From positions 1 through 46,787 of the forward strand of contig NZ_BIXY01000057.1 in assembly GCF_008326305.1 (NCBI RefSeq): a DNA stretch of 46,787 bases, read 5' to 3'. This stretch comes from Dictyobacter arantiisoli (GTDB lineage Bacteria > Chloroflexota > Ktedonobacteria > Ktedonobacterales > Ktedonobacteraceae). The notes under the pieces were generated by a model. That model had not been told where the DNA came from and made no database searches. It worked only from the letters and a program-made list of their open reading frames with translations. Position 1 is the first letter of the stretch. The number at the start of each line of letters is the position of its first letter. The position numbers were made by a program, and so were the translations under genes. Positions 9,046-18,503 of the stretch are shown here, one piece after another.

Positions 9046-9558
9046 CTAGTACGGGCCTAATTCTGAAGAGACATCTGTTTGTCCATTTGAAAATGTAAAA
9101 GAGGCATAAGCAGAGGCTGTCTGGGCAGGTCCATCATAGACCATGCCAGTATAGCAAGATGTCTGACCAGGAGCTACCTCCAGATTTCCTCCGCCATTAC
9201 AGGTATAGGATCTTCCGTCGTTATTACGGACAATGCTTGCATCTCCATAGTTATGCGGGACAGGTTTGGAGAAGATAACCTTGGCCCAGGCTGCGTGGCA
9301 AGTGAAACTAAACTGAAAATACAATGTTCCTGTTAGGCCGCCCAGATTAAAACTCTGTGCGGTTGAATTGGATTGTGTTGCCGCGCACGTTTTCCCGCCT
9401 ACTGTATAGGTTGTTGGATTCTGGCCGTCGACTGCAAAGCTCGTTTGTGGTGTGGCGGTCGGAACAGCGGTGGCGGTGGCTGGCGGTCGAGATGCTCGTA
9501 CGAGCAAAGGAGCATTGACCTGCGCTGCGCTTCGTGCAATGCCTACGTTTTTGTTCAT
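9046..9558 (-). CDS. free-standing ectodomain copy, chimeric N-terminus (kinase-derived)
   Basis: 170 residues. From PPATATAVPTATPQ onward it is almost identical to the C-terminal domain of the kinase at 11254-13068 (Cys-containing domain with GLTGTLYFQFSFTCHAAW, YTCNGGGNLEVAPGQ and a SSELGPY end). It has no kinase and no membrane segment. The first 24 residues (MNKNVGIARSAAQVNAPLLV and following) are not found in the kinase; they are encoded by a stretch containing the palindrome TGCTCGTACGAGCA, which resembles part of the dispersed repeat. The ATG is preceded by a strong AAGGAGAAT, so translation is plausible. It is either a new fusion gene or a remnant of a fourth kinase. The predicted product lacks an obvious signal peptide. 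Confidence 0.6.
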   Translation of the reverse strand: MNKNVGIARSAAQVNAPLLVRASRPPATATAVPTATPQTSFAVDGQNPTTYTVGGKTCAATQSNSTAQSFNLGGLTGTLYFQFSFTCHAAWAKVIFSKPVPHNYGDASIVRNNDGRSYTCNGGGNLEVAPGQTSCYTGMVYDGPAQTASAYASFTFSNGQTDVSSELGPY

Positions 9559-9570
9559 ATTCTCCTTATT

Positions 9571-11220
9571 TTAGCAGTAACCCAGGGAGTGCCAGGTCAT
9601 TGGACCGACAACTCCATCAACCTGTAAACCTTTTGCACTTTGATAATCGTTGACAGCTGACTGCGTTAATGATCCAAAATCTCCATCCACCGAGAGCGGG
9701 GGTGAAAAATTGTCCGGAGAGTTAGAGAAATCATGAGCGTTATAATGGGTATTAAGGGCGCGTTGCAACGTATTGACTAACAGTCCAGTCGAGCCATATT
9801 GAATAGTTGAGGGGCATGCGGGCGCTGGCGTCGCAGTAGGCGCCGCAGTAGGCGCCGCAGTAGGTATCGCAGTAGGCGTCGCAGTAGGTATCACAATAGT
9901 CGTGGGAATAAACGGTGCCGTAGTAGTTTGGACGATGGGAGCTACCGGGTTTATTGTGGGTTGATGCGTTGGAGTTGCCCTGGCAGTGCGCGTAACGGTG
10001 CGCGTAATGGTAGGTGAATGTGTGCCCTGCACAACAATCTTACTTTCATTACCAGATTGATTTTTGTGTACTATCGAGGGAGAGACGCTACTCCCACTCT
10101 CAAGCGCATAGACAAGCGTACTCGCTAGCAGCAGCAGCAATGTGACGGCAATCAGCGCCACTGTCATCCTCTTTTTTCGTCCATTTTGCGTCGGTGCCGC
10201 CATGAGGACAGGCTGAATGGCCGAGGCCCCCTCTGTCGTCGTCTCCGAGCTCACCTCGGACGATTGCGCTGATCCGTCTGGTTCAGTAATATCTGCTGGT
10301 TGGGGCGCGCGTTCTCGCACGGTGACCGCTGCCTGGACAACCTCTTGATCAGGAGCGTGTACCTGTGTCGAGGAGACGTTGTTCGCAGGGAGCACCGCCA
10401 GGGATTCAGGACGGCTCGCCGCTTCCAGGGCGGTCGCAAACGCTCGCACACTCGCAAAGCGTTGGTTGGGATCCTTGGCAAGCGCGGTCAGCACCACCTG
10501 CTCTACCTCTGCTGGGAGATCAAGGACATATTGACGCAGTGGTGCCGGTGAGGCCGACTGATGTTGTGCCCATAGCTCAATGACCGTCCCATGAAACGGG
10601 CGATCCCCACATAACCACTCATACACCATAATCCCTAATGCATATTGATCACTCGCCAATTGGGGTTTCCCCTGCAATTGTTCGGGTGCGACATAGGCGA
10701 CGGTTCCCGCCACCACCCCTTCTAAACTCTGAGAATAGGTAGTCTGAGCCATCAAGGCCACCCCAAAATCGCTGAGTAACAGCTCATTGTGCTGGCTGAT
10801 GAGCACATTACTCGGCTTCAGATCACGATGAATCAAGTTTTGATCATGAGCCGATTGCAAGCCAGCCGCAATCTGGTTGACATACTCCACCACAGTCGAG
10901 AGCGGCAATGGCATTGGAGAAGGATGACGTTGCCGCAGAGTTCCATGAGGTGCATACTCCATAATCAGGAACGGAATTCCGTCTTCGATACCAAAGTCGA
11001 GCAGACGGATAATATGATGATGGGAAAGGCGGGCTAAAGTACGCGCTTCATTGAGGAAGTGCTCGTGATACTCCTTGATCAGGCGTGCATACAAAATTTT
11101 GACTGCAGCAAAACTGCCAAGGTGAACATGTTCACCCAGATACACATCGGCAAAGCCACCCTGTCCAATGACACGAAGCAGGCGGTAAGACCCAAATTGC
11201 TGCCCAACATAGTCTGTCAT
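9571..11220 (-). CDS. Ser/Thr protein kinase with C-terminal peptidoglycan-binding domain
   Basis: 549 residues. The kinase domain (about 12-265) is nearly identical to that of its neighbours, with HRDLKPSN, DFG and APE intact, followed by the same linker and a membrane segment at about 352-371. The extracellular part is a long Thr/Pro/Ala-rich spacer (400-468) and then a peptidoglycan-binding type 1 domain (470-549): YGSTGLLVNTLQRALN, LSVDGDFGSLTQSAVNDYQ, LQVDGVVGPMTWHSL. This suggests a cell-wall-sensing kinase analogous in logic, not in domain type, to PASTA kinases. It is separated from the upstream kinase by only 33 bp and is likely co-transcribed. The kinase part would recombine easily with its paralogues. 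Confidence 0.93.
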   Translation of the reverse strand: MTDYVGQQFGSYRLLRVIGQGGFADVYLGEHVHLGSFAAVKILYARLIKEYHEHFLNEARTLARLSHHHIIRLLDFGIEDGIPFLIMEYAPHGTLRQRHPSPMPLPLSTVVEYVNQIAAGLQSAHDQNLIHRDLKPSNVLISQHNELLLSDFGVALMAQTTYSQSLEGVVAGTVAYVAPEQLQGKPQLASDQYALGIMVYEWLCGDRPFHGTVIELWAQHQSASPAPLRQYVLDLPAEVEQVVLTALAKDPNQRFASVRAFATALEAASRPESLAVLPANNVSSTQVHAPDQEVVQAAVTVRERAPQPADITEPDGSAQSSEVSSETTTEGASAIQPVLMAAPTQNGRKKRMTVALIAVTLLLLLASTLVYALESGSSVSPSIVHKNQSGNESKIVVQGTHSPTITRTVTRTARATPTHQPTINPVAPIVQTTTAPFIPTTIVIPTATPTAIPTAAPTAAPTATPAPACPSTIQYGSTGLLVNTLQRALNTHYNAHDFSNSPDNFSPPLSVDGDFGSLTQSAVNDYQSAKGLQVDGVVGPMTWHSLGYC

Positions 11221-11253
11221 GTGCTAAAACTCTTTTCTTCTCTATCTCTATCT

Positions 11254-13068
11254 CTAGTAAGGGCCTAATTCTGAAGAGACATCTGTTTGTCCATTTGAAA
11301 ATGTAAAAGAGGCATAAGCAGAGGCTGTCTGGGCCGGTCCATCATAGACCATGCCAGTATAGCAAGATGTCTGACCAGGAGCTACTTCCAGATTTCCTCC
11401 GCCATTACAGGTATAGGATCTTCCGTCGTTATTACGGACAATGCTTGCATTTCCATAGTTATGTGGGACAGGTTTGGAAAATATAACCTTGGCCCAGGCT
11501 GCGTGGCAAGTGAAACTAAACTGAAAATACAATGTTCCTGTTAGGCCGCCCAGATTAAAACTCTGTGCGGTTGAATTGGATTGTGTTGCCGCGCACGTTT
11601 TCCCACCTACTGTGTAGATGGTTGGATTCTGGCCGTCGACGGCAAAGCTCGTTTGCGGTGTGGCGGTCGGAACAGCGGTGGCGGTGGCTGGCGGTGTAGT
11701 AGGCTTGCTAACTATCGCAGTTGGCGAAACAGCGCTGGAAGGGTTGTCATGCGTTGCTAAAACTGTGCTGGAAGGTGTCGAGGCTGTGTTGGGATGTGTG
11801 GTTGTGGGGTGGTGAGTTGTTTTGGGATGTATGATGTGGGGAGTTGTTTTGGCTGTGGGCGTATGCATGCGGCTGACAACACGCGTACTCTTATCAGCGG
11901 ATTGGTTTTTGTGTACTGTCGATGTCGAGGGAGAGACGCTACTTCCACGCTCAAGCGCATAGACAAGCGTACTCGCTAGCAGCAGCAGCAATGTGACGGC
12001 AATCAGCGCCACTGTCATCCTCTTTTTTCGTCTATTTTGCGTCGGTGCCGCCATGAGGACAGGCTGAATGGCCGAGGACCCCTCTGTCGTCTCCGAGCTC
12101 ACCTCGGACGATTGCGCTGATCCGTCTGGTTCAGTAATATCTGCTGGTTGGGGCACGCGTTCACGCACGGTGACCGCTGCCTGGACAACCTCTTGATCAG
12201 GAGCATGTACCTGTGTCGAGGAGACGTTGCTCGCAGGGAGCACCGCCAGGGATTCAGGACGGCTCGCCGCTTCCAGGGCGGTCGCAAACGCTCGCACACT
12301 CGCAAAGCGTTGTTTGGGATCCTTGGCAAGCGCGGTCAGCACCACCTGCTCTACCTCTGCTGGGAGATCAGGGACATATTGACGCAGTGGTGCCGGTGAG
12401 GCCGACTGATGTTGCGCCCACAGCTCAATAACCGTCCCATGAAACGGACGATCCCCACATAACCACTCATACACCATAATCCCTAATGCATATTGGTCAC
12501 TCGCCAATTGGGGTTTCCCCTGCAATTGCTCGGGCGCGACATAGGCGACGGTTCCCGCCACCACCCCTTCTAAACTCTGAGAATAGGTAGTCTGAGCAAC
12601 CAAGGCCACCCCAAAATCGCTGAGTAACAGCTCATTGTGCTGGCTGATGAGCACATTACTCGGCTTCAAATCACGATGGATCAAGTTTTGATCATGAGCC
12701 GATTGCAAGCCAGCCGCAATCTGGTTGACATACTCCACCACAGTCGAGAGCGGCAATGGCATTGGAGAAGGATGACGTTGCCGCAGAGTTCCATGGGGCG
12801 CATACTCCATAATCAGGAACGGAATCCCGTCTTCAATACCAAAGTCGAGCAGACGGATAATATGGTGATGGGAAAGACGGGCTAAAGTACGCGCTTCGTT
12901 GAGGAAGTGCTCGTGATACTCATCGATCAGGCGTGCATACAAAATTTTGACCGCAGCAAAACTGCCAAGGTGAACATGTTCACCCAGATACACATCGGCA
13001 AAGCCACCTTTCCCTATGATACGAACAAGGCGGTAAGGCCCAAATTGCTGCCCAACATAGTCTGCCAT
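11254..13068 (-). CDS. Ser/Thr protein kinase with C-terminal Cys-containing ectodomain
   Basis: 604 residues. The N-terminal kinase domain carries all catalytic motifs (GKGGFADVYLG, Lys41, HRDLKPSN, DFG, APE). A membrane segment lies at about 351-370, then a Thr/His/Pro spacer (380-470) and a domain of about 130 residues containing four or more Cys (GGKTCAATQSNSTAQ, FTCHAAWAKVIFSKPVP, YTCNGGGNLEVAPGQTSCYT). This domain resembles the DUF2690 group seen in actinobacterial and Chloroflexota surface or regulatory proteins; that match is from memory and tentative. The gene starts 62 bp after the end of the eccC-like gene and is on the same strand, so it may be read through from the secretion locus. 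Confidence 0.92.
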   Translation of the reverse strand: MADYVGQQFGPYRLVRIIGKGGFADVYLGEHVHLGSFAAVKILYARLIDEYHEHFLNEARTLARLSHHHIIRLLDFGIEDGIPFLIMEYAPHGTLRQRHPSPMPLPLSTVVEYVNQIAAGLQSAHDQNLIHRDLKPSNVLISQHNELLLSDFGVALVAQTTYSQSLEGVVAGTVAYVAPEQLQGKPQLASDQYALGIMVYEWLCGDRPFHGTVIELWAQHQSASPAPLRQYVPDLPAEVEQVVLTALAKDPKQRFASVRAFATALEAASRPESLAVLPASNVSSTQVHAPDQEVVQAAVTVRERVPQPADITEPDGSAQSSEVSSETTEGSSAIQPVLMAAPTQNRRKKRMTVALIAVTLLLLLASTLVYALERGSSVSPSTSTVHKNQSADKSTRVVSRMHTPTAKTTPHIIHPKTTHHPTTTHPNTASTPSSTVLATHDNPSSAVSPTAIVSKPTTPPATATAVPTATPQTSFAVDGQNPTIYTVGGKTCAATQSNSTAQSFNLGGLTGTLYFQFSFTCHAAWAKVIFSKPVPHNYGNASIVRNNDGRSYTCNGGGNLEVAPGQTSCYTGMVYDGPAQTASAYASFTFSNGQTDVSSELGPY

Positions 13069-13130
13069 GCGCTAAAACTCTTTTCTTCTCTAGTTCAGGT
13101 TAAGAGGAAATGCTCTTTATATTGCTCTTC

Positions 13131-16100
13131 TCACTGTACTTCAGTGTTCGTTATCTGTACCTGCATTGCCGGTGCTCCACGGCGTACCATGTAACCGCGT
13201 CCAGCAGGCAACTTATCAGATGCACTCTGTTTATGAAGTACCTGCCGCCCTTCAACTGGATCGCCACGCATAATGAAGCCAGGGCCTTCCATATTTTTGA
13301 TACCACGATAGATGGGATCATAGTTAGCGCGACCGATTTCTACGATGCGGCGGGCCAGAATCAAGTGAAAACCAACCTCTTTTGCTGGCTGTAGCAAGGC
13401 TTCAAGAGAATTGAGTGGATTCCCTGATTGCGGAGTTTGTGTGGCAACCATCTCGTAGTCGTCAACGAAGAGATAATAGTGTGTTCCATTCCACGTTCTA
13501 TCGCTTGTGACTGCTTCTTCTGGATATGAGGAAATTTTCGCCAGACGTCGCTCAAACTCTTGATTGAGCATCTGAACACACTCTTTGATCTTATCCAGTG
13601 TAGAGACATAAGCAAGCACATGATTACCGCTCGCTATACTGAGCAATGACTTACGATAATCAATAATGATAATCTGCGCTTGCTCCGGTGTATAGTAGCG
13701 CTGAATTCCGGTAATCCATGTCCGTAGCAGCGTTGTTTTCCCAGACTCTTTATCACCAAGGATTAAGAAGTGTGCATCATCGTGCACCATATCGACAAAG
13801 ACTGGATTGATATTGGTCTCTTCTAAGCCAAGCGGTATACCTTGTGATTGCGCAGTTACCGCAACGGGCATATCTGCCCAGCGAACCTCCTGCGGCAGCA
13901 CGCGTATTTTGGGGGCACCTGGCCCCTTCCAGGTGGTATGAACTCTTTGTATCAATGTCTCGAGTATCTTCTGCAGCGCAAATGACGAGACATCATCAGA
14001 AGCGTGATCACCTACAATAGGCAACGCCGTCTGGAATTGCAACTTTTCTGGCAGTAAGCCGCGCCCTGGCGTTTCCATTGCAATCATTGCGGCAACTTTG
14101 CGATCAAACTCCGAATCATTGGTATCGTTTAAACGCAACTCCAGGCGCGTTCCAATGTTGCTGCGCAATCTCGTACGGATATCTGTCCACTGGTTGGCCG
14201 TTAAAATAACATGGACCCCATAGGTCAAGCCACTGGCAATGAGCGACGTAACTAGAGCAACACTCTCGGGATCATTGGTCTCACCCTCGCTCTGGAATTG
14301 ACCGAAATTGTCGATGAACAGAAAGACATCCCCATAAAGCTCATGCGAAAATTGCCCTTGTTGCCGCAAATGCCGATAGCTAGCCATACCATCGATTTCG
14401 TATTGTGCAAACAACGCCTCACGTTCAGCGACAATACGTTGCATGCGCCGCAATACACGTTGCTGCTTATCCCTGTCAGCTCTACTACAGATAGCGCCCA
14501 CGTGAGGAGCATGCTCAAAGATACGCAACAAACCGCCACCAAAATCAATTCCATAGATCTGTACTTCTTGCGGTGTGTGCGTCACAATCAATGAGGTTAT
14601 CAATGTACGAAGCAGCGTGCTTTTTCCCGCTTGAGGTGCTCCGACAACGACCAGATGGCCGCCCAGGCCGGAGAAATCAAGGAGCAAGGGATCTTGCACC
14701 TGTTTAGCGGGTCGATCAATCATACCGATCGGAACACAGAGTGGTCCAAAGGGTGCGCGTGTGGGAAACGCGGAACCATCTAATTTTCCCTGACCACAAT
14801 GCAGTAGGACATCCGCAAGGGCTATTCTCTCGCGCAAGGGGGCTTGCCAGACAGCGTGAACACGCCAACCATTGGCTGGTGCTGGAGCCTGGCTGATATT
14901 CTCAATCACCATCTGCATTTCTGTACGTGGTTTTGTAATCGCTTGTAGTGGCTGTGTCGCATCCTTTGTCTGGGGAGAAAGCAACTGGCCTGTAGCGGTA
15001 AATGTACGAAAGAGCGTGATGGGATCAACATTGCGCTGGCTGAGCGGGACATAGGGTAATGAAATAAGGGCAGTCTTAAAACTGGTATAGATATCCTCAT
15101 CAACTTTAAAATAGCCACTGCCTGGCGATGGAGGCAAGTAATAGGCATCATGGGTTCCAATAACTGCGCTACTCTCATCCGCTTTGAATGTACGCAAAGC
15201 AATACGGTAACGCAAGTGGCCTTCCAGCGTCCTGATACGCCCCTCATCTACCCGTTGCGTGGCGAGCATCATGTGCATTCCCAGGCTACGTCCAACCTGA
15301 CCAAACTTGGTGAAAAGCGCCAGAAAGTCTTCATAGTTTGCGATCAATTGAGCGAACTCATCGACAATAATAATCAAGTATGGCATTGGCTCCATATGAG
15401 GATTATTGCGCCATTTTTTATGATATTCTATGATGTTTGGAGCGCCAACCTGGCTGAGCAAATTCTGACGCCGCTGCTGCTCACCTAGCAGTGAGTCATA
15501 CATACGACTAATCAGGAGAGGATCGTTTTCCAGGTTTGTGATGATGCCCGCGACGTGTGGTAGATCAGCAAATTCAGCAAAAGCTGCGCCAGCCTTGAAA
15601 TCTATCAGCACAAAATTGACGGTGTAGGGATCATGAGTGAGCGCGAGGCTGGTGACAACCGTACGCAGCAATTCACTTTTACCTGAACCAGTTGCGCCTA
15701 TCACCAGGCCGTGAGGTCCAAAACCGCCAGCCGCCATTTCTTTGACATCGAGAATGAGAGGGCCATTTTTCTGCACGCCAATCGGAACGCGTAAAAGCTG
15801 CTTGTCATTGCGCTTGCGCCAGAGATCAGCCACCTGAAGCGTCTCGATCGCTGGAATGTTATGAAGCTGTAAGAGGCTAACATTTTGCGAGAAGTCAAGG
15901 CTAGCCTCTCCGTCAACGACATGAAGCGGCGCCATGCTGCGAGCAATCCGCTCGCATTGACTCACTTCAATTTTATCAAGGGCGATGAATTCGACATATT
16001 TGCCATCAGGAAAGGTTTCCTGGTAGGACAGGTACAAATCGTGAAATGTCGTCGCAAGCGCAAGGCGAGCTTGTAGGACTGGTGGCTCCTGCTCTTTCGT

Positions 16101-17216
16101 GTCCACAAGGCTGATTACAGTGATGCCAAGCTGGACAGCATCGCGCATGATTTGCTCTAGCTCAGGTATTTGCCTGAGCAGGCCACCAGGCGTAAAACCG
16201 TCTAAGATAAAGATGAGATGTCTGAACTTCATCGACAGCTCATCCTGATTTTTTCCCTTGAGCATTTTGTAGCGCAACTCTATTTCTGGCTTGATCTGCG
16301 TTTCAAAAAGAACCCGTAAATCATCGACAGTATCGGCTAACAGGCACAAGGGATCAGTCGCAGTGGGATGCTCTAAATTTACCTGTCGTAAACGGTGTGT
16401 ATGGGGAAGCCACTTTAGCCAGTCCCACTCTGGGGCGGCAGAAGGAGGAAAATACGTCAGAATAGACACTTCGTCAGGCGTATGAAATGTGACGAGCTGG
16501 CTGACTATGCTTCGTGCCAGGGTGCGTGCTGCCGAGTTTGGACCAACGACTGAAATCGATCCCAGTTTTCTTAAAGAGATGACCAGAGGCTGACCATCAA
16601 TATGGCTGTTCCGATTTACCAGATCACGCACTTCTTGCAGCAGTGAAGGATCTACGCTTGCTTTGTAATCTTCTTTAAAGTTCACTGCACAACAGAGGGC
16701 AATCGGCGCGACCCCGATACGTGCCGAGAGAAAATCCTCATCCGCCGGGCGGCGTTCCCATAGTGCCTGCCGTTGGGCGACAATCGTTGGTAACAGAGAT
16801 GGTTCGGGATACAGGTGCGTGTTGCGCTGTACCTGGAGTTTTCTAATTTCAGTGAGCCTTCGCTGTATACTATCAAGATAGCCTCGATACGACTCAGTAA
16901 TAGCCTTTTGCTGCGTTTTCTGCGCCCTGCGTTGGAAATACATTGAAAGGAACATGATGCCAAGAGACAAAGGCATGATGCAAATTTCGGCGATGATGAT
17001 GATTGGATTGGGCGAGCCGTTCGCAAAGCTCAAGTATGACAGCATTGAAATGAGCATAATGAACATACCTGAGACGGGATAGAGATATTGCACAATTGAA
17101 GCTAATTTACCACCTTGATTCTGGGGCATCTGTGGAGGTGCTTCAATTTGTATTTGCTCATTGGGCAATGACGCAGGATAATTTCTGACGGGCCGATAAA
17201 AGGTTGTTTTTGCCAT
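13131..17216 (-). CDS. EccC/EssC-type FtsK/SpoIIIE ATPase, type VII secretion motor
   Basis: 1361 residues. Two membrane segments lie near the N-terminus (about 41-65 and 71-95), followed by a conserved stalk and three FtsK/SpoIIIE ATPase domains. Domain 1 has Walker A GATGSGKSE (507-515) and Walker B IIIVDEF (615-621) with its catalytic Glu. Domain 2 has GAPQAGKST (859-867) but VFLFIDNF (964-971), lacking the Glu. Domain 3 has GDKESGKTT (1154-1162) and YLFVDDY (1248-1254). One active and two degenerate domains is the usual EccC pattern, in which domain 3 binds the substrate signal. There are no N-terminal FHA domains, unlike Firmicutes EssC. It should drive export of WXG100-type proteins encoded just upstream. 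The predicted start has only a weak ribosome-binding site. Confidence 0.95.
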   Translation of the reverse strand: MAKTTFYRPVRNYPASLPNEQIQIEAPPQMPQNQGGKLASIVQYLYPVSGMFIMLISMLSYLSFANGSPNPIIIIAEICIMPLSLGIMFLSMYFQRRAQKTQQKAITESYRGYLDSIQRRLTEIRKLQVQRNTHLYPEPSLLPTIVAQRQALWERRPADEDFLSARIGVAPIALCCAVNFKEDYKASVDPSLLQEVRDLVNRNSHIDGQPLVISLRKLGSISVVGPNSAARTLARSIVSQLVTFHTPDEVSILTYFPPSAAPEWDWLKWLPHTHRLRQVNLEHPTATDPLCLLADTVDDLRVLFETQIKPEIELRYKMLKGKNQDELSMKFRHLIFILDGFTPGGLLRQIPELEQIMRDAVQLGITVISLVDTKEQEPPVLQARLALATTFHDLYLSYQETFPDGKYVEFIALDKIEVSQCERIARSMAPLHVVDGEASLDFSQNVSLLQLHNIPAIETLQVADLWRKRNDKQLLRVPIGVQKNGPLILDVKEMAAGGFGPHGLVIGATGSGKSELLRTVVTSLALTHDPYTVNFVLIDFKAGAAFAEFADLPHVAGIITNLENDPLLISRMYDSLLGEQQRRQNLLSQVGAPNIIEYHKKWRNNPHMEPMPYLIIIVDEFAQLIANYEDFLALFTKFGQVGRSLGMHMMLATQRVDEGRIRTLEGHLRYRIALRTFKADESSAVIGTHDAYYLPPSPGSGYFKVDEDIYTSFKTALISLPYVPLSQRNVDPITLFRTFTATGQLLSPQTKDATQPLQAITKPRTEMQMVIENISQAPAPANGWRVHAVWQAPLRERIALADVLLHCGQGKLDGSAFPTRAPFGPLCVPIGMIDRPAKQVQDPLLLDFSGLGGHLVVVGAPQAGKSTLLRTLITSLIVTHTPQEVQIYGIDFGGGLLRIFEHAPHVGAICSRADRDKQQRVLRRMQRIVAEREALFAQYEIDGMASYRHLRQQGQFSHELYGDVFLFIDNFGQFQSEGETNDPESVALVTSLIASGLTYGVHVILTANQWTDIRTRLRSNIGTRLELRLNDTNDSEFDRKVAAMIAMETPGRGLLPEKLQFQTALPIVGDHASDDVSSFALQKILETLIQRVHTTWKGPGAPKIRVLPQEVRWADMPVAVTAQSQGIPLGLEETNINPVFVDMVHDDAHFLILGDKESGKTTLLRTWITGIQRYYTPEQAQIIIIDYRKSLLSIASGNHVLAYVSTLDKIKECVQMLNQEFERRLAKISSYPEEAVTSDRTWNGTHYYLFVDDYEMVATQTPQSGNPLNSLEALLQPAKEVGFHLILARRIVEIGRANYDPIYRGIKNMEGPGFIMRGDPVEGRQVLHKQSASDKLPAGRGYMVRRGAPAMQVQITNTEVQ

Positions 17217-17282
17217 AGGAACTCTAACTCTCTACTCCGCACTAGTCATCATCAATGGTATCGGTCGATGCTAAGATAGTCT

Positions 17283-17648
17283 CTACTGGATATTCCATCG
17301 CACCCCAATATTTCCAGTATTTTCGCCAGGTTCGATATTCACAGGCCGAAAGGTTGGCTGAGGCTCTTGAGCTTGTCGTAGCCGTGCTGGTGAGGACGTA
17401 TCCTGCAAGAGCAGAATACAGCCGTCTACTACTCCAGCATCAAGCAGCGATGCAATCGCTGGTAACGCCGTATCTGAGTCGGCCATAGAGAGTGTCCATT
17501 GTGCTCTTCCTCGTTGTGGGATGGATGTACGATTGAAATCACAAATTTCGAGCAACATAGGGATGAGTTTACCTACAGGTACCTCTGCAGGTACCTGCAG
17601 GTCGAATCTGTTTTCACTTCCAACAATGGTAACAAGTACTGTTTGCAT
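17283..17648 (-). CDS. EsaB/YukD-like ubiquitin-fold protein of type VII secretion
   Basis: 121 residues. The text MQTVLVTIVGSENRFDLQVP followed by AEVPVGKLIPMLLEICDF is the beta-grasp start of the YukD/EsaB family and of the EccD N-terminus: a first strand pair, then a helix on a 'P..vPvg.Li..ll' motif. GRAQWTLSMAD and ALPAIASLLDAGVVDGCILLLQ complete the fold (the 'L.dagV.dGd.L.l' signature). After about residue 86 comes a polar, Pro/Gln-rich tail. It lacks the membrane segments of EccD, so it is the stand-alone type, thought to regulate or assist the secretion motor. It lies 66 bp upstream of the eccC-like gene, same strand. Confidence 0.85.
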   Translation of the reverse strand: MQTVLVTIVGSENRFDLQVPAEVPVGKLIPMLLEICDFNRTSIPQRGRAQWTLSMADSDTALPAIASLLDAGVVDGCILLLQDTSSPARLRQAQEPQPTFRPVNIEPGENTGNIGVRWNIQ

Positions 17649-17740
17649 CGTTTTTTCTTACACTTTTCTACATCACACAATAAAAAGGCGTTTGCGCGCC
17701 TCTCTCACCTGGAATCATGATGCGATCTGATGGGATCTGA

Positions 17741-17816
17741 GCCTACGGGTGAGTGTTATTGTACGAGACGAGGAAAGCGCACCTCGGCTGCGGCCTTGGC
17801 ACGCACCTACACTTCT
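17741..17816 (-). repeat. dispersed palindromic repeat, copy B (single arm)
   Basis: Inner sequence CCTACGGGTGAG is followed by GGAAAGCGCACCTCGGCTGC and the arm end CACGCACCTACAC. The opposite arm is absent. It sits between the ubiquitin-like gene and the WXG100 gene, splitting what would otherwise be a compact secretion operon. Confidence 0.75.
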
Positions 17817-17961
17817 CCCCTGCGGTACGAATCCCCCCCCATTTTTGTTTATCATTCCTTTTATTGAAACGGTTTATGGATAAGTAAATATGACCATAGG
17901 AGCCTGTTTTTCTTCAGGCTCCCAGGTCATAAAGCAGCTACAAATGCCACGTTGGGAAAAC

Positions 17962-18252
17962 TTATACTCTGAAGGAACGCTGGATCTGGCTATCCAGGTC
18001 GTCATAACCCAGACCGGCGCCGTTGACTTTTTGTGAGATCGTCTCGAGTACCAGTTTGATATCATTGACGTCTTTGTGCCACTCACTCATCAAATCAGCA
18101 AACTGAATAGCTGCAGGGCCCTTCCAGAGCGATTGAAGCTCTTCAATCGTTCCGTTGACGGCAGTGATGAGATCACCCAGTTCCACTGATTGTTGGGAAA
18201 ACCTTGATGCGCCAATTTGTATACCTGCTGTATTCGCATGAATCTCGGCCAT
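17962..18252 (-). CDS. WXG100 family protein (EsxA-like type VII substrate)
   Basis: 96 residues, the family's standard length. It is predicted to be a two-helix hairpin with the turn at LWKG (W-K-G at the centre of the protein), the defining WXG motif. Near the C-terminus YDDLD fits the YxxxD/E secretion signal recognised by EccC domain 3. It therefore should be exported as a dimer by the ATPase encoded downstream. The start ATG has GAGAGGTG about ten bases upstream. A long untranslated leader separates it from a promoter-like palindrome at 18504-18527. Only one clear WXG100 gene is present, so the product may form homodimers or pair with the small protein at 20323-20667. Confidence 0.93.
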   Translation of the reverse strand: MAEIHANTAGIQIGASRFSQQSVELGDLITAVNGTIEELQSLWKGPAAIQFADLMSEWHKDVNDIKLVLETISQKVNGAGLGYDDLDSQIQRSFRV

Positions 18253-18503
18253 AGTAGAAACACCTCTCTCATGTCATAAAATGTGTCAGTCTCCCAGTAC
18301 CAGCGGGATCTTGCAATTGGCGCTTGCGCGCCTGCACCCACTACAAAGCTGTTTGAGCACCGTCGGTGCGAAAACTCATACACAGCACAGGAGGCTGACA
18401 CCCCCGTAAAGGTTGAATTTGTCGGAAGCCTATGTCTCACGCCTTCACACCACGCTTCAACCTCTTTTGAGAAGCGTAAAATGGAGTACATAAGACATCC
18501 CGA

